Of a stretch of 20,554 nt of DNA, positions 14,621-20,554 are shown one piece after another. The translations under genes and the position numbers were made by a program. Below the pieces are notes generated by a model. It did no database searches and was not told the origin of the DNA. It worked only from the letters and a program-made list of their open reading frames with translations. The stretch is taken from positions 1-20,554 of the forward strand of contig JBFJJV010000042.1 of assembly GCA_041635265.1 (NCBI GenBank). Reading direction: 5' to 3'. This stretch comes from Panacagrimonas sp041635265. Its GTDB lineage: Bacteria; Pseudomonadota; Gammaproteobacteria; Nevskiales; Nevskiaceae. Every line of letters starts with the position of its first letter. The stretch's first letter is position 1.

Positions 14621-15658
14621 CTACTCCATGGAGTAGAAGTCGCTCTGACCATCAAGCATATCCAGCACCATCCCGCCACCAATGGCCACGCAGGTAAGCG
14701 GGTCCTCGGCAATGATGACCGGCAATCCGGTCTCTTCCGAGATCAGCTTGTCGAGGTCGCGCAGGAGCGCGCCTCCTCCGGTAAGTACGATGCCGCGCTC
14801 CGCGACGTCGGAGCCCAACTCGGGCGGGGTGCGTTCCAGTGCTTGTTTGACCGCCTTGACGATGCCTGCCAATGGTTCTTGCAGAGCGTCCAGAATTTCA
14901 TTGGAATTCATGGTGAAGTTGCGCGGCACGCCGGCGGCCAGATGGCGACCGACAACATCAATTTCCTGCACCTCATGACCCGGAAACGCCGTACCGATTT
15001 CCTGTTTGATGCGCTCGGCCGTGGCCTCGCCGATCAGCATATTGTATTGACGGCGGACGTAGGAAACGATGGCTTCGTCAAACTTGTCACCACCGATGCG
15101 GACCGACTCGGCATAGACAATGCCGTTGAGTGAGATTACGGCCACCTCTGAGGTGCCGCCGCCGATATCCACCACCATAGAGCCGCGCGCGTCACCAATC
15201 GGAATGCCCGCGCCCATGGCAGCGGCAATCGGTTCTTCGATGACCCAGACCTTGCGGGCCCCCGCATTTTCGACCGATTCGCGAATTGCGCGTCGTTCAA
15301 CCTGGGTCGAGCCATAGGGCACACAGACGACGACGCGGGTGATTGGGCGCATCATGCGGCCCTTCTGCACTTTGCGGATAAAGTGCTGAAGCATTTTCTC
15401 GGTGACGGTGTAATCCGCAATCACGCCGTCGCGCAGGGGGCGGATTGTGGAGATGTTGGTGGGGGTTCGGCCCAGCATTTTCTTGGCTTCAATGCCCACG
15501 GCCTCGACTTTCTTGCTGCCACGCTCATCAATGCGGATAGCAACAACAGAGGGTTCGTTCAGCACGATGCCTTCATCGCGCACGTAAATGAGGGTATTGG
15601 CGGTGCCGAGATCAATGGAAAGATCATTGACAAACAAGCGGCGTACGGCGTCGAACAT
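14621..15658 (-). CDS. mreB: MreB, actin-like rod shape-determining protein
   Basis: This 345-residue bacterial actin forms membrane-associated filaments that orient side-wall synthesis. Nucleotide-binding motifs are phosphate-1 DLGTANT (16-22), phosphate-2 VVDIGGGTSEV (162-172) and the adenosine motif VLTGGGALL (291-299). The N-terminal MFDAVRRLF is the amphipathic membrane-binding helix, and TNISTIRPLRDGVIADY is strongly conserved. Its length is normal for MreB. ATG at 15658 is the first gene of the wall cluster, divergent from gatC. No clear Shine-Dalgarno or sigma-70 promoter is evident just upstream. Confidence 0.98.
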   Translation of the reverse strand: MFDAVRRLFVNDLSIDLGTANTLIYVRDEGIVLNEPSVVAIRIDERGSKKVEAVGIEAKKMLGRTPTNISTIRPLRDGVIADYTVTEKMLQHFIRKVQKGRMMRPITRVVVCVPYGSTQVERRAIRESVENAGARKVWVIEEPIAAAMGAGIPIGDARGSMVVDIGGGTSEVAVISLNGIVYAESVRIGGDKFDEAIVSYVRRQYNMLIGEATAERIKQEIGTAFPGHEVQEIDVVGRHLAAGVPRNFTMNSNEILDALQEPLAGIVKAVKQALERTPPELGSDVAERGIVLTGGGALLRDLDKLISEETGLPVIIAEDPLTCVAIGGGMVLDMLDGQSDFYSME

Positions 15659-15997
15659 CGGCAGATGGTCTCGCTAAGGAAAACTCTGTTGAAGGAGTGG
15701 TGATCGGGCTGCCCGAGGGCAGAATTTAGGTACTACTAGGGCACATCAGCCCCGGTACGCGGTACTATTGTGCAGCGCACATCTTATTGGTCCGGGAGCG
15801 GGAAGTCTAAGGCAGATTGACCCAAATCGCTCCCTGAATTGTGGCCAACTGAAAGCGCGTTCTTTCTCGGTCCAGAATTTGCGGCCCCGGAATGGCTGAT
15901 CTGCACTCCAAAGCAATGGTTTTGAAACGGAGGAAAGATGCCAGCCGCGGGTCACGGGCGGGAATTATTCGTCGAAAAATTAAGGTGGAAATTAGAG
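15659..15997. promoter_or_regulatory. 339-bp divergent control region between mreB and gatC
   Basis: This region must drive both the wall cluster (leftward) and gatCAB (rightward). It contains a hairpin with arms CTGCC/GGCAG and tetraloop CGAG (within 15709-15722, in the mreB leader). It also has an inverted repeat TGTGC-AGC-GCACA (15769-15781) and three GGTAC copies at 15729, 15754 and 15761. Two of the copies are GGTACTA exactly 32 bp apart. I could not identify a convincing -35/-10 pair for either operon. A ribosome-binding site near the right end (15929-15933) precedes an alternative gatC start. Confidence 0.45.
15929..15940 (+). promoter_or_regulatory. Strong Shine-Dalgarno plus ATG upstream of the chosen gatC start
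   Basis: GGAGG (15929-15933) lies four bases before an ATG at 15938 that is in frame with gatC and has no stop before it. It is the strongest ribosome-binding site in the window. It could support a second, longer GatC form, or the annotated start could be wrong. The family N-terminus argues for the internal start at 15998. Confidence 0.4.
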
Positions 15998-16285
15998 ATG
16001 AGTCTTGACATTGATCAAGTCCGGCAAGTAGCGCGACTCGCGCGGCTGGAGGTACGCGATGAGGATATTGGGCATTACGCCAGTCAGCTGAACCAAATTA
16101 TGGATATGGTTGACCAGCTGAGCGCGGCAGAAACCGGCGATGCCCTGCCTATGGCCCATCCGCTGTCCATGGTCCAGCGTTTGCGCCCGGATCGGGTCAC
16201 CGAGGAAAATCAGCGCGAGAAGTTTCAGGCGAATTCCCCTGTGGTTGAACAGGGCCTGTTTCAGGTGCCCAAGGTCATTGAATAA
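15998..16285 (+). CDS. gatC: GatC, amidotransferase subunit C
   Basis: This 95-residue subunit stabilises the GatCAB complex, which converts Glu-tRNA(Gln) and/or Asp-tRNA(Asn) to the amidated forms. The sequence MSLDIDQVRQVARLARLEV...LNQIMDMVDQL...RPDRV...FQVPKVIE is the full-length GatC pattern. I chose ATG 15998 because it gives the family's normal N-terminus. TAAGGTGG (15981-15988) provides a ribosome-binding site nine bases upstream, one mismatch from the ideal. An in-frame ATG at 15938, preceded by GGAGG at 15929-15933, would add 20 residues (MPAAGHGRELFVEKLRWKLE) that do not look like GatC. gatA follows after 64 bases. Confidence 0.92.
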   Translation: MSLDIDQVRQVARLARLEVRDEDIGHYASQLNQIMDMVDQLSAAETGDALPMAHPLSMVQRLRPDRVTEENQREKFQANSPVVEQGLFQVPKVIE

Positions 16286-16349
16286 CTGCGACTCCAGCGA
16301 GTTTCGTTGTGCACACACCATCCAATATCTCTCTTCGGCACCCTGAATC

Positions 16350-17882
16350 ATGAGTATTCACGACCTCTCGCTCAAGCAGATGGCGCAAGCCTTGCGCAGC
16401 AAGCAGTTCTCCAGTCACGAACTGACCGAGCACTATTTGCGGCGAATCGAGAAGCTTGACCCAAAGCTCAATAGTTTCGTCACCGTCACGGCAGACCGGG
16501 CGCTGGCCCAGGCAGACGCTGCTGATGCCTTGATTCGAAAGGGAAAAATCGGCCCACTCACCGGTATCCCGATCGTCCAAAAGGATATTTTCTGCACTGA
16601 GGGTGTGCGCACCGCCTGCGGTAGCCGCATGCTGGAAAGTTTCGTCTCGCCCTATGATGCGCACGTCGTCAGCAGACTGCATACGGATTCCGGCGCTGTC
16701 ATGTTGGGTAAATCCAATATGGACGAATTCGCCATGGGCTCTTCCAATGAGACCAGCTGGTATGGTCCGGTAAAGAATCCTTGGGACCTTCAGCGAGTTC
16801 CGGGCGGCTCCAGTGGCGGCTCGGCGGCGGCGGTCGCGGCCGGACTGGCGCCGGCAGCCACCGGAACCGATACCGGCGGGTCCATTCGTCAGCCTGCGGC
16901 TATTACAAACCTGACCGGCGTCAAGCCCACGTATGGCCGTGTCTCGCGCTACGGCATGATCGCTTTTGCCTCCAGTCTGGATCAGGGCGGCGTTCTGGCA
17001 CGCAGCGCTGAAGATGCCGCTATCGTGCTGCAGGCGATGTCCGGCTTTGATCCGCGTGACTCGACCAGCGTGGACCGCGAGGTTGAAGATTACAGCGGAC
17101 AGCTCAATCGTTCGATCAAGGGCATGCGTATCGGACTGCCCAGAGAGTATTTTTCTGACGGTCTCGGCGACGCGGTGCGTGAAAGTGTCATGAACGCGGC
17201 TGACGAACTCGTGCGACAGGGCGCCGAGCTAGTCGATGTCAGCTTGCCGAACGCGCCCCTGTCCGTGCCGACCTACTATGTGGTGGCGCCGGCCGAGGCT
17301 TCGAGCAATCTCGCGCGTTACGACGGCGTGCGTTATGGCCATCGCGCACAAGGCGCACGCACGCTCGATGAGCTTTATACACGCAGCCGCGGCGAAGGCT
17401 TTGGACCGGAAGTACAGCGCCGCATCATGGTTGGCACCTATGTCCTGAGTCATGGTTATTACGATGCCTATTATCTGAAGGCGCAGAAAGTCCGAAAGCT
17501 GATTTATGAGGATTTCCGCAAAGCATTCCAAAAATGCGATCTATTGCTCGGGCCGACCACCACAGAGCCAGCATTCAAGTTGGGGGCCAAGACCGACGAC
17601 CCGGTTTCCATGTACCTCAACGATATCTATACCATCGCCGCCAATCTCGCTGGCCTGCCGGCATTGAGCCTGCCCTGCGGCTTTGTCGATGTCTCTGCTG
17701 ACCCTGATGACACCTCGAAGGGGCGGGCCATGAGCGCTGGCGAGAGCTTGGGCGAGGGCGCACTGCCGGTCGGCATGCAGCTGATCGGTAAATTCTTTGA
17801 TGAAGCACGACTGTTCGGTGTTGCCCATCAATACCAGCAAGTCATGAAATGGCATGAGCGCATGCCCCGGGGGTTCGAATGA
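16350..17882 (+). CDS. gatA: GatA, amidotransferase subunit A (amidase)
   Basis: This 510-residue amidase subunit hydrolyses glutamine and supplies ammonia to the tRNA-bound substrate. The amidase-signature Ser-cisSer-Lys triad is present: K78 in PIVQKDIFC, S154 in PGGSSGGSAAAV and S178 in DTGGSIRQPA. The flanking LGKSNMDEFAMGSS and GVKPTYGRVSRYG are diagnostic for GatA. The protein is about 25 residues longer than the common 485. The excess appears as an acidic, Ser-rich insert at about 446-471, between LPCGF and LPVGMQLIG, away from the triad in sequence. ATG at 16350 gives a normal N-terminus; no clear Shine-Dalgarno is seen. The stop overlaps gatB (ATGA). Confidence 0.97.
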   Translation: MSIHDLSLKQMAQALRSKQFSSHELTEHYLRRIEKLDPKLNSFVTVTADRALAQADAADALIRKGKIGPLTGIPIVQKDIFCTEGVRTACGSRMLESFVSPYDAHVVSRLHTDSGAVMLGKSNMDEFAMGSSNETSWYGPVKNPWDLQRVPGGSSGGSAAAVAAGLAPAATGTDTGGSIRQPAAITNLTGVKPTYGRVSRYGMIAFASSLDQGGVLARSAEDAAIVLQAMSGFDPRDSTSVDREVEDYSGQLNRSIKGMRIGLPREYFSDGLGDAVRESVMNAADELVRQGAELVDVSLPNAPLSVPTYYVVAPAEASSNLARYDGVRYGHRAQGARTLDELYTRSRGEGFGPEVQRRIMVGTYVLSHGYYDAYYLKAQKVRKLIYEDFRKAFQKCDLLLGPTTTEPAFKLGAKTDDPVSMYLNDIYTIAANLAGLPALSLPCGFVDVSADPDDTSKGRAMSAGESLGEGALPVGMQLIGKFFDEARLFGVAHQYQQVMKWHERMPRGFE

Positions 17883-19336
17883 GCAACGCTGCCTGGGAGG
17901 CCGTCATCGGTCTCGAAGTTCATTGCCAGCTGCAGACCCAATCCAAGATTTTCTCGGGCGCTTCCACCGCCTACGGTGCGGAACCCAACACCCAGGCCGA
18001 CGGTGTCACCCTGGGTCTGCCCGGCACGTTGCCGGTACTCAATGCCGATGCCCTGCGTCTGGCCATCAAGTTCGGTCTGGCGGTGGACGGCGAAATTGCG
18101 GAACGCTGCGTCTTTGCGCGCAAGCATTATTTTTATCCTGATTTGCCCAAGGGCTATCAGATATCCCAGTACGAGCTGCCGATTGTCTCAGGTGGTCATC
18201 TCGATGTCGAAATAGACGGGCCGGACGGCGTCAAGGTGAGCAAGCGGATCAACATCACCCGTGCGCACATGGAGGAAGACGCCGGCAAGTCTCTGCATGA
18301 GGCTTTTGATGATGCGACCGGGATTGATCTGAACCGCGCGGGAACGCCGCTGATCGAGATCGTCTCCGAGCCGGAAATTCGTAGCGCTGCAGAGGCTGTC
18401 GCCTATTTGAAAAAGCTGCATCAGCTGGTGATGTACATCGGCATCTGTGATGGCAATATGCAGGAAGGTTCTTTCCGCTGTGACGCCAATGTTTCGGTGC
18501 GCAAAGTCGGTGCGGAAAAATTGGGCACGCGCACTGAGACCAAGAACGTGAACTCCTTCCGTTTCGTGGAAAAGGCCATCGAGTACGAGATCGGGCGCCA
18601 GATCGATGTGATCGAATCGGGCGGCACCATCGTGCAGGAGACGCGCCTGTTCGACCCCGACACTGGCGAGACACGCACCATGCGCACCAAGGAAGACGCT
18701 AACGATTATCGTTATTTTCCTGACCCGGATCTGTTGCCGATCGTCCTCGAACCCGGCACCTTGGAATCCATCCGGCGCACCATGCCGGAATTGCCCGAGG
18801 CCCGGGCTGCCCGCTTCATCTCGGAATACAGCCTGTCACGCTATGACGCCCTGATTCTTACTGATCAGGGCCCACTGGCTGATTACTATGAGGAGCTGGT
18901 CAGGGCCAGCGGGGCGGACCCCAAAATCTGCGCCAACTGGGTCGTGGGAGATCTTCTGGGCGCGCTGAACAAGGCCGAAAAATCAATCGTTGAGTCGTCT
19001 GTCGACGCCAAGGCTCTCGGCGGTCTGATCCAGCGCATCGCAGACAAGACCATCAGCGGCAAGATGGCCAAGGAAGTGTTTGAGGCCATGATGATGGGTG
19101 AGGGAGATGCCGACAGCATCATTGCGTCCAAGGGCCTTGTTCAGATCACCGACGAAAGTGCCATTACTGAAGTGATCAACGATGTGATGGACAGGAGTCC
19201 CAAGCAGCTCGAGCAGTACCGCAGCGGTAAGGACAAGCTGTTTGGCTATTTTGTCGGTCAGGTGATGAAGGCCACACAGGGCAAGGCCAATCCGGACGCC
19301 GTCAACCGGCTGCTTAAAGAAAAGCTCGCTGGCTAA
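17879..19336 (+). CDS. gatB: GatB, amidotransferase subunit B
   Basis: This 485-residue subunit binds and phosphorylates the mischarged Glu-tRNA(Gln)/Asp-tRNA(Asn) and receives ammonia from GatA. Family hallmarks are the N-terminal WEAVIGLEVHCQLQTQSKIFS, the stretch KHYFYPDLPKGYQISQYELPI, DLNRAGTPLIEIVSEPE, EGSFRCDANVSVR, ETKNVNSFRFVEKAIEYE and DANDYRYFPDPDL. The C-terminal third (about 335-483) is the helical YqeY-like tRNA-contacting domain, ending DAVNRLLKEKLAG. ATG at 17879 overlaps the gatA stop, so the subunits are translationally coupled. Presence of gatCAB implies that the organism makes Gln-tRNA and/or Asn-tRNA indirectly; which route cannot be decided here. Confidence 0.97.
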   Translation: MSNAAWEAVIGLEVHCQLQTQSKIFSGASTAYGAEPNTQADGVTLGLPGTLPVLNADALRLAIKFGLAVDGEIAERCVFARKHYFYPDLPKGYQISQYELPIVSGGHLDVEIDGPDGVKVSKRINITRAHMEEDAGKSLHEAFDDATGIDLNRAGTPLIEIVSEPEIRSAAEAVAYLKKLHQLVMYIGICDGNMQEGSFRCDANVSVRKVGAEKLGTRTETKNVNSFRFVEKAIEYEIGRQIDVIESGGTIVQETRLFDPDTGETRTMRTKEDANDYRYFPDPDLLPIVLEPGTLESIRRTMPELPEARAARFISEYSLSRYDALILTDQGPLADYYEELVRASGADPKICANWVVGDLLGALNKAEKSIVESSVDAKALGGLIQRIADKTISGKMAKEVFEAMMMGEGDADSIIASKGLVQITDESAITEVINDVMDRSPKQLEQYRSGKDKLFGYFVGQVMKATQGKANPDAVNRLLKEKLAG

Positions 19337-19366
19337 GCTCACCTGAATTCGACTCATATCTCCTTC

Positions 19367-20260
19367 ATGAACTCACTGACCACATTTACCTTTGAAAATC
19401 ACGTCGCCCACGGTGCAGTTGTGCGTCTGCGCGCCGGGGTCAGTGAACTGTTCGGCAACCGTGAATATTCTGAATCCGTGCGTGATCTGCTCAGCCAGGC
19501 ACTGGTCGCGATGCCGCTGTTTGCGACGCATCTGAATTTTGAAGGCCGCATCAATCTGCAGTTTCAGGCGCTGCCGGAGACTCGCAGTATCCGCAAGGCC
19601 AAGACCGATTTGCTGGTCGCCCAGATAGATCATGAGCTGAACGTGCGCGCCATGGCCAAGGCCCCGCCTGATCTGGAGGGCACATTTCAGGAGATGCTGC
19701 TGGGTGGAGTGCTCGCCTTGATGGTGGAACCAAGAGAGTCTGGAAGACCCTCCAGTCAGGCGCTGGTTCTGATTGAGGGCGAAAAACTGCAGAACGCTCT
19801 GGAACATTATTTCGCCCGCTCAGAGCAGTTGCCCACCTTCATCCGTCTGGCTGTGCGCGGCGATGAACTCGCCGCTTTCATGTTGCAGCGCATGCCGTTG
19901 GAGTCTTCCGAAGGCAACGAAGCGGATTGGGAGCATCTGCGTATTCTTGCGCAGACCGTGAAAGACGAAGAGCTGCTGGCAGATGATGCCGAGCAGTTGC
20001 TGAATAAGCTATTCATCGACGCTCCGCCAATCCGAATGTTCGAGCCGCGAGAGATCACGGTCCGATGCAACTGCGATCGTGCCGGCATCTCCCGCCTGCT
20101 GATTTCCTTGGGGCAGGAAGAGGTGGAGTCCATCCTTGCCGAGCAGGGCAATGTGGCTGTGACCTGCGAGTTCTGCGGGCTTGACTATGCTTTCGACAAA
20201 AAAGAGGCGATCGAATTGTTCAAAGCTGCCGATCTGCCAACGCCCGACACGCGGCACTAG
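19367..20260 (+). CDS. hslO: Hsp33, redox-regulated chaperonin
   Basis: This 297-residue cytoplasmic holdase is activated by oxidative unfolding stress. The C-terminal zinc-binding redox switch is intact, with C234 and C236 in VRCNCDR and C267 and C270 in VTCEFCG, matching the CxC...CxxC layout of Hsp33. The N-terminal domain shows SVRDLLSQALVAMPLFATHLNFEGRINLQFQ, the usual core pattern. It then has ETRSIRKAKTDLLVAQIDHELNVRAMAK, where family members normally have a short glycine-rich turn before LLVAQ. It starts 30 bases after gatB with no terminator between, so it may be read from the gat transcript. No strong ribosome-binding site precedes ATG 19367. Confidence 0.95.
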   Translation: MNSLTTFTFENHVAHGAVVRLRAGVSELFGNREYSESVRDLLSQALVAMPLFATHLNFEGRINLQFQALPETRSIRKAKTDLLVAQIDHELNVRAMAKAPPDLEGTFQEMLLGGVLALMVEPRESGRPSSQALVLIEGEKLQNALEHYFARSEQLPTFIRLAVRGDELAAFMLQRMPLESSEGNEADWEHLRILAQTVKDEELLADDAEQLLNKLFIDAPPIRMFEPREITVRCNCDRAGISRLLISLGQEEVESILAEQGNVAVTCEFCGLDYAFDKKEAIELFKAADLPTPDTRH

Positions 20261-20378
20261 ACAGGTGCTGCCCCTGATGGGCGTTGATGATGCAGTAGAT
20301 TGAGCTTTCTCGCTTACCGACAGAGCATTAGCTGAGACTCGCCGAGTCCTTGGCGGCGGGAAAATGTTTGGGCGAAAT

Positions 20379-20554
20379 TCACTTTTCTGAAATTGCAATC
20401 TGAAACCGGCGTGGAGACTGCCCGGTCCAGCGACTGAAGGCGCGGGTAAACGCACTTTGTTCGGAATAGCCCAGGAGGAGGGAAACTTCAGCAATGCTGA
20501 TGCCCGGTGTCAGCAGATAGTCTTCTGCGAGTCGACGAAGTGTGTCGTCTCTGA
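20379..20554 (-). CDS. AraC/XylS-family transcriptional regulator (C-terminal end only)
   Basis: On the minus strand the last 57 codons of a gene are visible, ending in TGA at 20379-20381; the rest lies beyond the right edge. The translation LRRLAEDYLLTPGISIAEVSLLLGYSEQSAFTRAFSRWTGQSPRRFQ is the second helix-turn-helix of an AraC-type DNA-binding domain. It includes the hallmark LGYSEQSAFTRAFSRWTGQSPRRF. The sensor domain and ligand cannot be seen. The gene converges on hslO, with 118 bases between the stops, and probably does not regulate it. Confidence 0.93.
   Translation of the reverse strand, partial: RDDTLRRLAEDYLLTPGISIAEVSLLLGYSEQSAFTRAFSRWTGQSPRRFQIAISEK

Noticed and set aside
20336..20348. 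GACTC-GCC-GAGTC hairpin between hslO and the AraC gene as a bidirectional terminator
   Set aside because: The stem is only five pairs and has no T-run on either side.
20009..20494. 161-codon minus-strand open frame across the hslO end and the AraC fragment
   Set aside because: It is antisense to hslO and in a different frame from the recognisable AraC helix-turn-helix, so it is a chance frame.
1..20554. CRISPR array, tRNA or rRNA gene, insertion sequence, prophage or toxin-antitoxin module
   Set aside because: No regularly spaced repeats, cloverleaf-like sequences, transposase motifs or paired small toxin/antitoxin frames were seen. The genes are conserved housekeeping genes apart from one unrecognised protein.

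Overview
This window is a conserved chromosomal stretch of a Gram-negative bacterium with moderately high GC. The Mla outer-membrane lipid transport genes, the mreBCD-mrdA-rodA-mltB-rlpA-dacC-lipB order and gatCAB divergent from mreB all point to Gammaproteobacteria. A Xanthomonadales/Nevskiales-like lineage is my inference from gene order and has not been tested. There are no rRNA or tRNA genes, insertion sequences, phage genes or CRISPR arrays.

Layout. (1) Positions 1-1224, minus strand: mlaF and the 5' part of mlaE, a phospholipid ABC transporter. (2) Positions 1225-1836: a 612-bp gap with no gene I can defend, holding a strong 29-nt hairpin. (3) Positions 1837-4437, plus strand: modABC, a complete molybdate importer with no modE. 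(4) Positions 4434-15658, minus strand: an elongation and cell-wall block. In transcription order it runs mreB, mreC, mreD, mrdA (PBP2), rodA, mltB, rlpA, dacC, an unrecognised 470-residue membrane-anchored protein, lipB. Several junctions are 4-base ATGA overlaps (mreC/mreD, mrdA/rodA, mltB/rlpA). (5) Positions 15659-15997: the divergent control region between mreB and gatC. (6) Positions 15998-19336, plus strand: gatC, gatA, gatB, the Glu/Asp-tRNA amidotransferase. (7) Positions 19367-20260: hslO (Hsp33). (8) Positions 20379-20554, minus strand: the C-terminal end of an AraC-type regulator cut by the window edge.

How they work together. MreBCD, PBP2 and RodA form the elongasome, which polymerises and cross-links peptidoglycan along the cell side wall. 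MltB, RlpA and DacC trim the product (glycan cleavage, naked-glycan cleavage, D-Ala removal). LipB starts lipoate synthesis and is a customary passenger at the end of this cluster. The usual neighbours ybeD (DUF493) and lipA are absent next to lipB here, and the unrecognised 470-residue gene sits where ybeD would be.

Most of the window is ordinary housekeeping sequence. The points most worth a second look are the unrecognised gene, a perfect 26-bp palindrome inside it, a lac-operator-like palindrome beside the predicted dacC promoter, and structured DNA in the two large intergenic regions. I found no convincing new multi-gene system.
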